A stretch of 64,000 nt of DNA from Gammaproteobacteria bacterium (GCA_029246545.1 JAQWMX010000021.1:22702-86701), one strand, 5' to 3'; positions 23,374 to 32,931 are shown, counted from the first letter of the stretch. Notes: generated by a model from the letters alone, not told the origin. Numbers and translations are program-made.

Positions 23374-24444
23374 CTAGGTTGCTTTTCTAAGCAGATGGAT
23401 ACCTAGTAATCCGCTCATTAATATTGGTGTAAGTACAGCAAGAAAAGGGTTTAGCTGATAAACCAACCCAACTGTTGAAAAAATCTGCTGCAAGATAATA
23501 AATAATAATCCAAAACTAACCGCTGTAAAAACTCTTGAGCCCATGGTCGCTTCACGTAAAGGACCAAATATAAATGAGATCGCCACCAACACTAATACAG
23601 CAGTAGCTAAAGGTTGTAATGCCTTTTCCCAAAAATTCATTAGATAAGCACTAGCATCCTGACCTTGCTCTATAAATCGACGCGCATAAAAATATAAATC
23701 TGAAATAGATAGAGAGTCTGAATCAACTATCATTAATTGTAAAAGCTCAGGCGATAAATCAACATCCCAAGCTAGTTCTGGTAGAATTTGCAACTCACTT
23801 TGTAGCCCCTCATCGCTTTGTATAAAGGTTGTTGCTTGAACATTTTCCAGTAGCCAACTTTCACTTTGATAACGCGCTGTGTCAGCTTTTATATTGCCAG
23901 TTAATTCTTGTTCATCATTAAAACTATATATGCTGACGCCATGTAAAATCCCTTCAGGTTCTATGGCATTAAAATGCAAATAATCATTACCATCACGTTG
24001 CCAGTTACCAAAATTTGAGAGCACCACTTCATCGCTATTAGCCACTGTTTTATTCACTTCAGCACGTAGGTCTAAGGACGGTGTAATGTATTCGCCTAAA
24101 ATTAATCCGATTACCATGACTAATATTGCTGGCTTCATCACTGCCCAAACAATACGGCCAGTTTTAACACCCGCTGCCTGAATAATTACTAGCTCATTGC
24201 TGGAAGCCAGCACGCTTAAACCAATTAAAGAACCCATCAAGGCGGTCATAGGCAAAAGGTCATAAACATGACGCGGAAAGGTTAATAAAACGTATTGCAA
24301 GGCATCAGCAGTTTGATAGCGCTCATTTGTGCCGCCAAGCTCATCAAAAATCGTAAATAAAAAATCCAAGCCTGCTAGTACTAGCAATACCAGAAGCATT
24401 GCCATCAACACAGAATTACGAATATAAGCATCAAATTTAGGCAT
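23374..24444 (-). CDS. lptG: LPS export permease LptG
   Basis: A 356-residue inner membrane permease that, with LptF and the ATPase LptB, extracts lipopolysaccharide from the inner membrane and pushes it to LptC/LptA. Three N-terminal and three C-terminal membrane helices flank a periplasmic beta-jellyroll domain (about 130-265). Conserved pieces: D-L-L-P-M-T-A-L-M-G-S near 62 and the C-terminal F-G-P-L-R-E-A-T-M-G-S-R near 291. It overlaps lptF by 8 bases. Confidence 0.95.
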   Translation of the reverse strand: MPKFDAYIRNSVLMAMLLVLLVLAGLDFLFTIFDELGGTNERYQTADALQYVLLTFPRHVYDLLPMTALMGSLIGLSVLASSNELVIIQAAGVKTGRIVWAVMKPAILVMVIGLILGEYITPSLDLRAEVNKTVANSDEVVLSNFGNWQRDGNDYLHFNAIEPEGILHGVSIYSFNDEQELTGNIKADTARYQSESWLLENVQATTFIQSDEGLQSELQILPELAWDVDLSPELLQLMIVDSDSLSISDLYFYARRFIEQGQDASAYLMNFWEKALQPLATAVLVLVAISFIFGPLREATMGSRVFTAVSFGLLFIILQQIFSTVGLVYQLNPFLAVLTPILMSGLLGIHLLRKAT

Positions 24445-25573
24445 TCGACTTATCTTCTGGTTTTATTTGTGGTTTCGAGGAAATCAAATCAAATAATTGT
24501 GGCATTTTTTCTTGGAACATTAATACGCCAAGTCCTATGAATAAAATATGTACCCACCACAAACCGATTACCGCAGGCAAAACTCCATCTGCCAACCAAT
24601 CTCTACTGGCCAGTAATAATGCAAAATAAATAATATAAATAAAAACTGCTGGCGCGAGTTTGGCAAAGCGTCCCTGTCGAGGATTCACTTTACTTAAAGG
24701 CACTGCAAGTAAACATATAATGGGAATTATCAGAATAAGCGATAGGCGCCATTGCAATTCAGCAGTAGTCGCATTACTTTTTTCAGCAAATAATTCTCTG
24801 GTATTCATTGCTTGTTCTTCTATAACTAAATCAATACTAATTTCTCTTTGTGGAATTCTTATGGCGAGTTCACCAAAATTTGTCACTGAATAAGCCTCTC
24901 CTGTAGCCATTCCTTCACTAAGTGAACCCTCAACAAATATGACCAATCTATCTTGATTCTGGGCTTGACTCTGATCATCACCTTGAATCACTTCGCCTAG
25001 AGAAAGGCTTGCTGAATTTGAAACAATTAATCTATCTGATTCAGTTTCATGCATGAAAACATTCTCTATTACGTTGTCTTCAATATTTTCAGCATAGGTT
25101 GTTCTCGCACCATTAGAAATATCCTGAAAAATTCCCGGCACCATGACGTCAAACTCATTCAGGTCTTTTTGTTGTTCCAGCAAACTTTCGCTATTTAATA
25201 GACCTTTAGGCGTTAATGAGAGACTTAAATAGGCAATTAAAACAATTACAACTGAAGCACTAATTAGCGTGTACATAAGCAAACGTATTTTGCTTAGACC
25301 TGAAGCAATAAGTACCGTCATTTCATTATCGGCATACATGCGCCCATAGGCTAAAAGCACACTTAACATTAAAGCTAAGGGCAAGATAAGCTGTACAAAT
25401 TCTGGTAAGCGATATGACATCAACAATAGCAACACTGATGGGTCTATATTGCCTTCGGTGGCTTCACCAAGATAATTTAGTAAGCGAATCAAAACAGCCA
25501 CTGCCAGCAAGACAAAAGTCAATGCCACTGTCAGCTGTAGTATTTGTTTTGCCAGATATCGTGCAATAATCAT
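24437..25573 (-). CDS. lptF: LPS export permease LptF
   Basis: A 378-residue partner of LptG with the same architecture: R-Y-L-A-K-Q-I-L at the start, a helix pair with P-L-A-L-M-L-S-V-L-L-A-Y-G-R-M near 61, the periplasmic domain (about 125-265), then E-L-Q-W-R-L-S-L near 272 and P-L-S-K-V-N-P-R-Q-G-R-F near 293, the usual LptF signature. It is the first gene of the pair and is divergent from pepA, as in many gammaproteobacteria. Confidence 0.95.
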   Translation of the reverse strand: MIIARYLAKQILQLTVALTFVLLAVAVLIRLLNYLGEATEGNIDPSVLLLLMSYRLPEFVQLILPLALMLSVLLAYGRMYADNEMTVLIASGLSKIRLLMYTLISASVVIVLIAYLSLSLTPKGLLNSESLLEQQKDLNEFDVMVPGIFQDISNGARTTYAENIEDNVIENVFMHETESDRLIVSNSASLSLGEVIQGDDQSQAQNQDRLVIFVEGSLSEGMATGEAYSVTNFGELAIRIPQREISIDLVIEEQAMNTRELFAEKSNATTAELQWRLSLILIIPIICLLAVPLSKVNPRQGRFAKLAPAVFIYIIYFALLLASRDWLADGVLPAVIGLWWVHILFIGLGVLMFQEKMPQLFDLISSKPQIKPEDKSNA

Positions 25574-25727
25574 GATTGAATTCTAGTGTATACAGTGTAA
25601 GACAGCTACTTTTCAGTTTTTCAGCTTTACAAGTAGATTTTTAATCAACAAATCTCTACCTTTATCGCTAGATTGAGCTCAACTCTAGAAAATTAAATAA
25701 GCCCTATTAAAAACAAGAAGGAATACC

Positions 25728-27206
25728 ATGCAATTTTCAACTAAGACCACCGCACTCTCCAATACGCCAACATCCTGCCTAATTCTTGGGGTTTATCTTA
25801 ATGGCAACATGCCAGAAGAAACGGCCGCCGTAGATAAAGCTTCAGGCAAAGCTATTTCAAAATTACTAAAGGCTGGCGATATAAGCGGTAAGGCTATGCA
25901 AGCGGTACTTATGCAAAATGTCGCTGGTATTAAAGCCAAGCGTGTTCTCTTACTTGGTTGCGGTAAAAAAAGTGATTTTAGTCTGAAGAAATTTACTGAA
26001 ATCCTGCGTTTATCTGTCATGCAGCTTAACCGTTATTCTCTTGAAGATGCTGTACTAGGGTTAGCCACTTTACCTATGGATAAAGCTAGCATGGAGCGAA
26101 AAGCTAATCAGGTAGCAAAGGTATTCACCCACGCAGAATATCGCTACAAAGAAACTGTCTCTAAGGCTAAACCTGCACAAATTATTAAACGCCTAGCGGT
26201 AGCTTGTTCTACTAGTGAACGTTCTCAGACTAAAAAAGGATTAGATGCCGGAGCTGCTGTCGGTATCGGCATGAATACAGCCCGTAATCTTGGCAACCTG
26301 CCTGCTAATATTTGTACGCCCACTTATTTAGGCGACCATGCACTGGCTCTGGCTAAAAAGAATAAGCTATTAAAAACCAAAGTTTTGTCAGAAGCACAAA
26401 TGAAACGCTTGGGTATGCACTCACTGCTTTCAGTTGGCCATGGTAGTGACCAGCCTTCTGTCTTGATCGTTATGGAATATAAGGGCAGCAGTGCAAACAC
26501 CAAACCCAATGTCATCGTCGGAAAAGGCATTACCTTTGACACGGGCGGCATCAGCCTAAAACCCGGTAGTGCCATGGACGAAATGAAATATGATATGTGT
26601 GGTGCTGCCAGTGTGATGGGCACTATGCATGCCTTGTGTGAACTAAAACCAAAAATCAATGTGGTTGCCATTATTGCTAGTGCTGAAAATATGCCTAGTG
26701 GCAGAGCTACTAAACCAGGCGATGTGGTTACCAGTATGTCTGGCCAAACCATTGAAGTGTTGAATACGGACGCTGAAGGCCGCTTAGTTTTATGTGACGC
26801 GCTAACTTACGCAAAACGATTTAATCCCAAAACAGTTGTCGATATTGCAACCTTAACCGGCGCTTGTGTTGCCACTTTCGGCAATGTTGTGACTGGACTA
26901 TTAAGTAACGATGACGAACTAGCCGATAAACTTTATCAATGCGGCATGGACTCACTAGACCCAGCTTGGCGTCTACCCTTATGGGATGAGTATCAAAAAC
27001 TTATCGACAGTAACTTTGCAGATATAGCCAATATTGGTGGCCCACGAGCAGGCACAATAACCGCTGGCTGTTTCCTCGCCCGCTTTACTAAAGAATATAA
27101 ATGGGCGCATTTGGATATAGCAGGCACTGCCTGGAATTCAGGCCAACAAAAAGGAGCTACTGGTAGACCTGTGCCCTTGTTAATGGAATATTTGCTAAAC
27201 GCGTAA
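25728..27206 (+). CDS. pepA: Leucyl aminopeptidase (M17)
   Basis: A 492-residue cytosolic zinc/manganese aminopeptidase that removes N-terminal residues, preferring Leu. The catalytic half shows V-G-K-G-I-T-F-D-T-G-G-I-S-L-K-P near residue 263 with the first metal Lys and Asp, M-K-Y-D-M-C-G-A-A near 285, and the family signature N-T-D-A-E-G-R-L near 343. In E. coli PepA also binds DNA as XerA; that cannot be judged here. AAGGA precedes the ATG. holC follows after 17 bases. Confidence 0.95.
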   Translation: MQFSTKTTALSNTPTSCLILGVYLNGNMPEETAAVDKASGKAISKLLKAGDISGKAMQAVLMQNVAGIKAKRVLLLGCGKKSDFSLKKFTEILRLSVMQLNRYSLEDAVLGLATLPMDKASMERKANQVAKVFTHAEYRYKETVSKAKPAQIIKRLAVACSTSERSQTKKGLDAGAAVGIGMNTARNLGNLPANICTPTYLGDHALALAKKNKLLKTKVLSEAQMKRLGMHSLLSVGHGSDQPSVLIVMEYKGSSANTKPNVIVGKGITFDTGGISLKPGSAMDEMKYDMCGAASVMGTMHALCELKPKINVVAIIASAENMPSGRATKPGDVVTSMSGQTIEVLNTDAEGRLVLCDALTYAKRFNPKTVVDIATLTGACVATFGNVVTGLLSNDDELADKLYQCGMDSLDPAWRLPLWDEYQKLIDSNFADIANIGGPRAGTITAGCFLARFTKEYKWAHLDIAGTAWNSGQQKGATGRPVPLLMEYLLNA

Positions 27207-27223
27207 GGTCCCAGATTATAAAT

Positions 27224-27649
27224 ATGCCCAAAGTTAACTTTTATTTACTGAAGAATGGTCAAAGCAGTGAGCAATATGTTTTTGCCTGTCGCCTTTGTGA
27301 AAAAATTCTGTCACAAAAATTGAAAGCTTATATCCATACCGACACCCAAGAGCAAGCGCAGTATTTAGATGATCTGCTCTGGAGTTATCGACCAGAAAGT
27401 TTCCTGCCTCATTGCCTTATCGACACCGAGACAGATGAAGAGGTCAGTATAGTGATTGGCTATGCCGACAAGTTTCTAGAAAAGTCTGATGTGTTGATTA
27501 ATTTAAGTCAGGATATTCCAGATTTTCATGCAAGCTTTTCACGTATTGTCGAAATCATTGCTGCAGATGATGAGAGCAAAGCTCAGGGCCGTTTACATTG
27601 GAAACAATACAAAGATGCTGGCTATGAACTAGAAACTCATGAAGCTTAA
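27224..27649 (+). CDS. holC: DNA polymerase III chi subunit
   Basis: A 141-residue HolC, which links the clamp loader (through psi) to single-strand binding protein. Visible: V-N-F-Y-L-L near residue 4, A-C-R-L-C-E-K near 21, the W-S-Y-R-P-E-S-F-L-P-H motif near 53, and a C-terminal acidic stretch. Length is normal. Its place after pepA is standard; valS, which usually comes next, is here displaced by about 5.6 kb. Confidence 0.9.
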   Translation: MPKVNFYLLKNGQSSEQYVFACRLCEKILSQKLKAYIHTDTQEQAQYLDDLLWSYRPESFLPHCLIDTETDEEVSIVIGYADKFLEKSDVLINLSQDIPDFHASFSRIVEIIAADDESKAQGRLHWKQYKDAGYELETHEA

Positions 27650-27709
27650 TAATATAAAAGGTCTACTCAACTACGACAGATTTGGAATTAACCTAAAGGG
27701 AGAAAAGTC

Positions 27710-28579
27710 TTGAGACTTGGCTTTATTGGTCTGGGGCACATGGGTTTACCTATGGCCAGGAGACTGCTTTCCAGCGGTCACTCAGTCACCGCGTGGAATC
27801 GAAGTCGCGACAAGCTCGATGCACTAGAAAAAGAAGGCGCCTATCCAGCCAGTTCCCCTGCGGAAGTCATGGAACGATCCGATCTGATAGGCCTTTGCCT
27901 CACTTCAGACATCTCAGTCGAGGCCGTCGCCTTTGGACCCGAAGGTTTGTTCTCTACACAAGACCTGAAAGGCAAGGTGATCGCTGATTTCTCAACAGGC
28001 TCGCCCGATGCAGCTGTCAAATTCGCTAAAAAAGCCAACAGCAATGGGACGATGTGGGTGGATGCACCAGTATCAGGCGGTGTCCCAGCCGCCACTAACG
28101 GCACATTGATCATCTTTGCGGGCGGGGAAACAGTGGCACTCAACAAGCTGGAGCCCCTCCTGCAGGCTGTTTCATCGCGCATATCTCATATGGGACTAGC
28201 GGGCAGTGGCCAACTCACAAAAATCTGTAACCAAATGATTGTCGCAAGCAATATGCTGGTTATGGCTGAGACAATTGCTCTTGCTCGGAAGACCGGTATC
28301 GAAGTTTCAAAATTTGCCGATGCACTAAAGGGTGGGTTTGCTGACTCAACGCCTCTTCAAATCTTTGGGCCGCGCATGGCCGAGCACAAGTTTGAGCCAG
28401 TACTGGGTGCTATAGCACTAATGAAAAAAGACGTAGGGTTTGCAAAGTCAATTGCTGAACAGTTTAAAGTCAATGCGCCCATGTTAGAGCGAGTCGTTGC
28501 ACTCTACGAGCAACCCTCTCTCGACCTTAATGCCGACCTGTCTCATCTTATTACCCTCTATGAGGATGAGTCAACATGA
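27710..28579 (+). CDS. 3-hydroxyisobutyrate dehydrogenase / tartronate semialdehyde reductase-family enzyme
   Basis: A 289-residue beta-hydroxyacid dehydrogenase. The N-terminal Rossmann motif is G-F-I-G-L-G-H-M-G-L-P-M (about 4-15) with N-R-S near 31, suggesting NADP(H) preference. The substrate motif D-A-P-V-S-G-G-V-P-A-A near 118 and the catalytic Lys in G-S-G-Q-L-T-K-I-C-N-Q-M near 169 are present. The exact substrate is not determinable. TTG start, with AGGGAG 7 bases upstream. The gene is visibly more GC-rich than its neighbours and stands between holC and oxyR, suggesting later insertion. Confidence 0.85.
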   Translation: MRLGFIGLGHMGLPMARRLLSSGHSVTAWNRSRDKLDALEKEGAYPASSPAEVMERSDLIGLCLTSDISVEAVAFGPEGLFSTQDLKGKVIADFSTGSPDAAVKFAKKANSNGTMWVDAPVSGGVPAATNGTLIIFAGGETVALNKLEPLLQAVSSRISHMGLAGSGQLTKICNQMIVASNMLVMAETIALARKTGIEVSKFADALKGGFADSTPLQIFGPRMAEHKFEPVLGAIALMKKDVGFAKSIAEQFKVNAPMLERVVALYEQPSLDLNADLSHLITLYEDEST

Positions 28580-28698
28580 CTTGAATAGAAGCCAATATCT
28601 CCTTTTTTACACTGGCGCATTTTCGAGTGCGCTAAATTCCCTTTAGTTTATATTTGCTTTTAGCCGAATATAGACCTTCTAAAAATATATTATTACAG

Positions 28699-29622
28699 CT
28701 AACCAGCATTCTTTTTCTTATCTATATCCATGCATTCACTAATTAATTCACCTACTTGGGAAAACTCTGCTTGCCTCGGTGAACGACTACGCCACATCAG
28801 GCCAATTGACCGACGCACTTTTTTATCAATGAAAGCATGTGTTTCAACTGTAGTGCCTCTTAATATTTTCGCATCCACCGCCATTTTGGGCAGAATACTA
28901 ATGCCAATATCGTTCGCCACCATTTGAATGACCGTATTTAAGCTCGTCGCATAATAAGGAACATTAATATCGCTGTTCTTTAATTTACAGGCTTCTAAGA
29001 CATGGTCACGCAGACAATGTCCCTCCTCTAACAATAATAAATCTGTATCCTTCAATTCATGAGTGGTTAATTTTTTAGCACTTGAAAATTCACTGCCTTT
29101 ATTACATGCGAGCACTAGCTCATCATAAAATAGATGCTGATTCGTAACGCCTTCCGCTGGGTATGGTAGTGCTAAAAGTAAAATGTCTAACTCACCTGCG
29201 TTTAAATCACTGAGCAAATTACCACTTTGATCTTCGCGTATATAAAGCTTGAATTTTGGATAACGCTTACGCAGTGCTTTTAAAATTTTAGGCAATAAAA
29301 AAGGCGCAATTGTTGGTATAACACCTAGGCGCATTTCAGTTGTAAAAGGCTCATGCGCAGATTCAGCCACAGACATTAAATCATCTGTTTCAGTCAGTAT
29401 AGAGACAGCTCTTGCTCTGACTTCCCGGCCTATTGCGGTAAGGCTAACTTGCTTTTTACTGCGGTCTATTAAATTAACGCCCAAGCTTTGTTCGAGTTCG
29501 CTAATACCCGCGCTTAGCGTTGATTGTGAAACGAAACAAGCCTTCGCAGCTTGACTGAAATGCTTAAGGTCAGCCACGGTGCAAAAATATTTTAATTGCT
29601 TTAATGTTGGAGGATTTATCAT
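28699..29622 (-). CDS. oxyR: OxyR-type hydrogen peroxide sensor (LysR family)
   Basis: A 307-residue LysR regulator with the N-terminal helix-turn-helix (L-K-Q-L-K-Y-F at 8, F-S-Q-A-A-K-A-C-F-V-S-Q-S-T-L-S near 22). The regulatory domain holds E-E-G-H-C-L-R-D-H-V-L-E-A-C near 195-208. Both cysteines match the peroxide-sensing disulfide pair of E. coli OxyR (Cys199/Cys208), so redox sensing is well supported. It is divergent from rubrerythrin; a dyad at 29650-29668 between them is a candidate operator. Confidence 0.92.
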   Translation of the reverse strand: MINPPTLKQLKYFCTVADLKHFSQAAKACFVSQSTLSAGISELEQSLGVNLIDRSKKQVSLTAIGREVRARAVSILTETDDLMSVAESAHEPFTTEMRLGVIPTIAPFLLPKILKALRKRYPKFKLYIREDQSGNLLSDLNAGELDILLLALPYPAEGVTNQHLFYDELVLACNKGSEFSSAKKLTTHELKDTDLLLLEEGHCLRDHVLEACKLKNSDINVPYYATSLNTVIQMVANDIGISILPKMAVDAKILRGTTVETHAFIDKKVRRSIGLMWRSRSPRQAEFSQVGELISECMDIDKKKNAG

Positions 29623-29649
29623 CGTTAAAATCGATTAAAATTAATAATT

Positions 29650-29668
29650 TTATCTATTGGACAGATAA
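29650..29668. promoter_or_regulatory. Candidate OxyR operator
   Basis: TTATCT and AGATAA are perfect inverted half-sites separated by seven bases (ATTGGAC), of the T-N11-A kind bound by LysR proteins and with the ATAG/CTAT-like spacing of OxyR sites. It lies 28 bases before the oxyR start and about 137 before rubrerythrin. Confidence 0.55.
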
Positions 29669-29804
29669 TAAACTCATCATGCATAATCAATCAAGTTTAT
29701 GGATATTGCCATTAACTCAAGTGCAGACTAAAACACCAAAGTCTTAAAGAAAATTGACTCTAAATTTTCAATAACAACTTTCAATAACTAAAGAGGACAA
29801 CACT

Positions 29805-30224
29805 ATGTCACTTAAAGGAAGTAAAACAGAACAAAACTTGAAAGACGCATTCGCAGGCGAGTCTCAGGCTAATCGTCGCTATCTCTATTTCGCCTCTAAA
29901 GCTGATGTTGAAGGCTATAATGATGTTGCAGTAGTTTTTCGTTCAACAGCTGAAGGTGAAACTGGCCACGCGCACGGTCATTTAGAGTATTTAGAAGAAG
30001 TTGGCGATCCAGCCACTGGGCTTCCAATTGGTGGCACTTCTGACAACCTCAAAGCAGCCATTGCTGGCGAAACACATGAATACACTGACATGTATCCTGG
30101 TATGGCAAAATCTGCTCGTGATGAAGGTCATGATGAGATCGCTGACTGGTTTGAAACTTTAGCTAAAGCTGAAAGAAGTCACGCTAATCGTTTTCAAAAA
30201 GCTTTAGACAATTTGGACGATTAA
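29805..30224 (+). CDS. Rubrerythrin (ferritin-like diiron domain only)
   Basis: A 139-residue ferritin-like protein of the rubrerythrin family, which reduces hydrogen peroxide at a diiron site. Diiron ligands are visible in F-A-G-E-S-Q-A-N-R-R (about 16), E-G-E-T-G-H-A-H (about 50), I-A-G-E-T-H-E-Y (about 85) and K-A-E-R-S-H-A-N-R (about 122). The C-terminal rubredoxin domain with two C-x-x-C knuckles is absent, so electrons must come from another protein, perhaps the Fe-S gene product next to it. AGAGGA before the ATG. It is likely induced by OxyR encoded opposite. Confidence 0.92.
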   Translation: MSLKGSKTEQNLKDAFAGESQANRRYLYFASKADVEGYNDVAVVFRSTAEGETGHAHGHLEYLEEVGDPATGLPIGGTSDNLKAAIAGETHEYTDMYPGMAKSARDEGHDEIADWFETLAKAERSHANRFQKALDNLDD

Positions 30225-30240
30225 TGAAAGTTGCTGTGTG

Positions 30241-30262
30241 TTGGGAGCCAGTCGGCTCTCAA
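30241..30262 (+). other. Intergenic mRNA hairpin between rubrerythrin and the Fe-S gene
   Basis: TTGGGAGCC pairs with GGCTCTCAA (one G-T wobble) around AGTC. There is no T-run after it, so it is more likely a stabiliser or processing site that lowers downstream expression than a terminator. Confidence 0.55.
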
Positions 30263-30320
30263 CATTCGGTATCTAATTATTCTCTAGCTTTCATTCAAAT
30301 ATTTTCTCTAGGTCTTGCAG

Positions 30321-31661
30321 ATGAGCGACTCCATCATTACCAAAGAAGGCAGTCTTGAAGCACCAACTCGACACTCTATTGATTGGACGTCTGAAAGCTT
30401 TTGGGACGCTGATAATCTCAACCAAGAGCTCGAACGTGTCTTTGATATCTGCCATGGTTGTCGACGCTGTGTAAGTTTATGTAATGCTTTCCCCACCCTT
30501 TTTGATTTGGTTGATGAATCGGACACATTTGAAGTCGATGGCGTTGATAAAGCTGATTATAAAAAAGTTGTTGATCAATGCTATTTGTGTGACATGTGCT
30601 ACATGGCTAAATGTCCCTATGTTCCACCACACGAATGGAATGTCGATTTCCCACATTTAATGCTTCGCGCTAAGGCAGTAGAATTTAAAAAAGAAGGCAC
30701 ATCTTTCAGAAATAAAATGCTTTCCAATACTGATGGTGTTGGCAAGATGGCTACGATTCCATTAGTCGATGTCACTGTTAATGCTTTCAATGCTAATAAA
30801 ACTTTTCGCAAAGTATTAGAAAAAACTGCAGGTGTTCACCATGAAGCGCCTGTACCTAAATATTACTCTAAAACTTTGCGTAAACGCGTTAAGAATTTAG
30901 GGCAATCAATAACAAGTAAAGCGCTTGGAAGAACCACCGGCAAAGTAGCGCTCTATGCCACCTGCTACGGGAATTACAATAGTCCTGAGCTTGGCGAAGA
31001 CTTTTATAAAGTTTTTCAACATAACGATATACAAATTGAATTAGTCCCTAAAGAGCAGTGCTGTGGCATGCCTAAGCTAGAGCTTGGCGACCTTGATTCT
31101 GTCGCTAAAGCAAAAGAAGCCAATATCCCGGTTCTGGCCAAATTAGTCGATGAAGGTTATGACCTGATAGCACCCGTTCCTTCCTGCGTATTAATGTATA
31201 AGCAGGAACTGCCATTATTGTTCCCAGATGACGAAGATGTAATCAAAGTTCAAAAAGCTTTTTTCGATCCCTTTGAATATTTGTTCCTACGGCATAAAGA
31301 AGGCGCATTCAAAACAGATTTTAATACTGAACTAGGTGATGTCTCTTATCAGGTTGCCTGCCACCTGCGTGTGCAAAACATTGGCATCAAGGCTCGTGAC
31401 ATTTTAAATATGGTTCCCGGAACAACGATTAATGCAGAAGAACGCTGCTCAGGCCATGACGGCACTTATGCTGTGAAAGTCGAATCACATAAACATGCCG
31501 TGAAAATCGCTCGCCCTGTTGTTAAAAAAGTCGATGCAAAAAATCCTGATCATTTCATTTCTGACTGCCCTATGGCGGCCAGTCATATTGCTAATTTATC
31601 AGAAACGGTAGATAAGCCCGAACATCCAATTACATTATTACGAATGGCTTATTCGTTATAA
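30321..31661 (+). CDS. Fe-S oxidoreductase (GlpC/heterodisulfide reductase-like)
   Basis: 446 residues from the ATG at 30321 (AGG 8 bases upstream; a TTG two codons earlier is less likely). Two 4Fe-4S motifs are visible: C-H-G-C-R-R-C-V-S-L-C near residue 40 and C-Y-L-C-D-M-C-Y-M-A-K-C-P near 86. The C-terminal half has CCG-type cysteine segments (E-Q-C-C-G-M-P near 248, and C-S-G-H near 376). Such proteins pass electrons between quinone or flavin and a partner. Placed between rubrerythrin and DUF3501, a trio known from other genomes, it probably feeds peroxide reduction. Confidence 0.88.
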   Translation: MSDSIITKEGSLEAPTRHSIDWTSESFWDADNLNQELERVFDICHGCRRCVSLCNAFPTLFDLVDESDTFEVDGVDKADYKKVVDQCYLCDMCYMAKCPYVPPHEWNVDFPHLMLRAKAVEFKKEGTSFRNKMLSNTDGVGKMATIPLVDVTVNAFNANKTFRKVLEKTAGVHHEAPVPKYYSKTLRKRVKNLGQSITSKALGRTTGKVALYATCYGNYNSPELGEDFYKVFQHNDIQIELVPKEQCCGMPKLELGDLDSVAKAKEANIPVLAKLVDEGYDLIAPVPSCVLMYKQELPLLFPDDEDVIKVQKAFFDPFEYLFLRHKEGAFKTDFNTELGDVSYQVACHLRVQNIGIKARDILNMVPGTTINAEERCSGHDGTYAVKVESHKHAVKIARPVVKKVDAKNPDHFISDCPMAASHIANLSETVDKPEHPITLLRMAYSL

Positions 31662-31696
31662 GTATTTACTAAAGAACAAATTAACAAGGACAAACA

Positions 31697-32281
31697 ATGA
31701 CACTTACTCGAAACGACTTATTATCACTTGAAGAATATTCTTCTCGACGACAAGATTTTAAAACCCAAGTTATCGACCATAAAAAACATCGCCATGTTAG
31801 CTTAACCAAATATGCGCGATTATATTTCGAAGACGAAATGACAATTCGCTACCAAATTCAAGAAATGCTGCGTATCGAAAAAGTCTTTGAAGCCGCAGGC
31901 ATTCAAGATGAATTAGATGCCTACAACCCATTAATTCCCAATGGCAGCAACCTTAAAGCTACATTTATGCTTGAGTATGATGATGTTGAACTTAGAAAAG
32001 TTGAACTCAGCAAACTTATTGGCGTAGAGGATCAAGTTTGGATTCAAGTTGAAGATTTTGAAAAAGTTTACGCCATCGCTGATGAAGATTTAGAGCGCGA
32101 AAACGACGAAAAAACTTCTAGCGTGCATTTCATGCGATTTGAATTAAGCGAAGAGATGATTAAATCCTTGAAGCAAACTCAGTCTTTGATCGCGGGTTGC
32201 GACCATCTAAATTTGCCTGTTGAAGGAATTAAGCTGCAAGCAGAAACCGTTGCCTCTTTGACTGAAGATTTAACCAGTTAA
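31697..32281 (+). CDS. DUF3501 protein
   Basis: A 194-residue soluble protein: L-T-R-N-D-L-L-S-L-E-E-Y at the start, then H-R-H-V-S-L-T-K-Y-A-R-L-Y-F-E-D near 32-50, and V-H-F-M-R-F-E near 147. This is the DUF3501 pattern, a family almost always found with rubrerythrin and a two-cluster Fe-S protein. Its biochemical role is unknown; an assembly or electron transfer accessory is a reasonable guess. AAGGA lies 6 bases before the ATG. Confidence 0.85.
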   Translation: MTLTRNDLLSLEEYSSRRQDFKTQVIDHKKHRHVSLTKYARLYFEDEMTIRYQIQEMLRIEKVFEAAGIQDELDAYNPLIPNGSNLKATFMLEYDDVELRKVELSKLIGVEDQVWIQVEDFEKVYAIADEDLERENDEKTSSVHFMRFELSEEMIKSLKQTQSLIAGCDHLNLPVEGIKLQAETVASLTEDLTS

Positions 32282-32310
32282 GTTTAAGTCTTTATTTATT
32301 CCTGCTGTTT

Positions 32311-32356
32311 CTTTCTACTGTTCTTTCTACTGTTCTTTCTAGTTAGGAGAAAGAAC
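32311..32356. repeat. 12-bp tandem repeat merging into a 9-bp hairpin
   Basis: CTTTCTACTGTT occurs twice in tandem (32311-32334) with a partial third copy. The third copy forms a perfect stem, GTTCTTTCT (32332-32340) with AGAAAGAAC (32348-32356). It sits between two convergent genes; without a T-run it is not a classical terminator. Confidence 0.7.
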
Positions 32357-32361
32357 TCAAC

Positions 32362-32931
32362 CTATCGCTCTAGCGCCACTCGAATGCCCCGACCCTGACC
32401 GCGATCCCGATCAACATCAAGAGCCCTAAGAGTTATGGTTCCAGTGCGTCCCGTGTTGACTTCAATATTGAAAGGCGTGTCTGGCCAGCGGACTATGGTA
32501 GTTGAATTTGACTCTACAAAGACTCGACCGTCTGCGGCAATTAAGCGGGAGGTGCGCACACTGGGTCTCTGTACCTCGACAATTTGAGCCGTTGGTAATA
32601 TATCTGAAGTCTCAACCATTAACTGCTGCTCAAGATCAGCGACTTCCGCTTCGAGTTCGGCTTCACGAGAGGCAGGAGCAGTGCTTGTTCTGGTTGATAC
32701 ATTGTTTTCAACCACCGGAGAAATGTTTCCAATTGATGCAGTTCCTGGCGGTAGGACTTGATCATAACAGGCAAGTCGGCCAGATAGTCCTTCAACATTT
32801 TGGCAAGTACGAACAGCGTCGATAAGTTCCGAATCTGATTGTGCATGTGCTAATGGCTGCATCAGCCATACCAAAGAAACCATTATGATCCCCAACCCAA
32901 TTTTCTTCTTGTTTGTGTGGTTTGCCTGCAT
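32362..32931 (-). CDS. Exported protein with R-L-A-C-Y-D motif, function unknown
   Basis: A 189-residue periplasmic protein: signal peptide (cleavage A-H-A near 30), then C-x-N-V-E-G-L-S-G-R-L-A-C-Y-D near 43-57, a motif of two Cys around R-L-A-C-Y-D seen in various small secreted proteins. A predicted coiled-coil stretch (about 90-108) and a beta-rich C-terminus follow. More GC-rich than nearby genes. No partner gene suggests its job. Confidence 0.65.
   Translation of the reverse strand: MQANHTNKKKIGLGIIMVSLVWLMQPLAHAQSDSELIDAVRTCQNVEGLSGRLACYDQVLPPGTASIGNISPVVENNVSTRTSTAPASREAELEAEVADLEQQLMVETSDILPTAQIVEVQRPSVRTSRLIAADGRVFVESNSTTIVRWPDTPFNIEVNTGRTGTITLRALDVDRDRGQGRGIRVALER

Noticed and set aside
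30241..30262. Hairpin after rubrerythrin as a terminator
   Set aside because: No T-run follows, and the next gene belongs to the same functional set.
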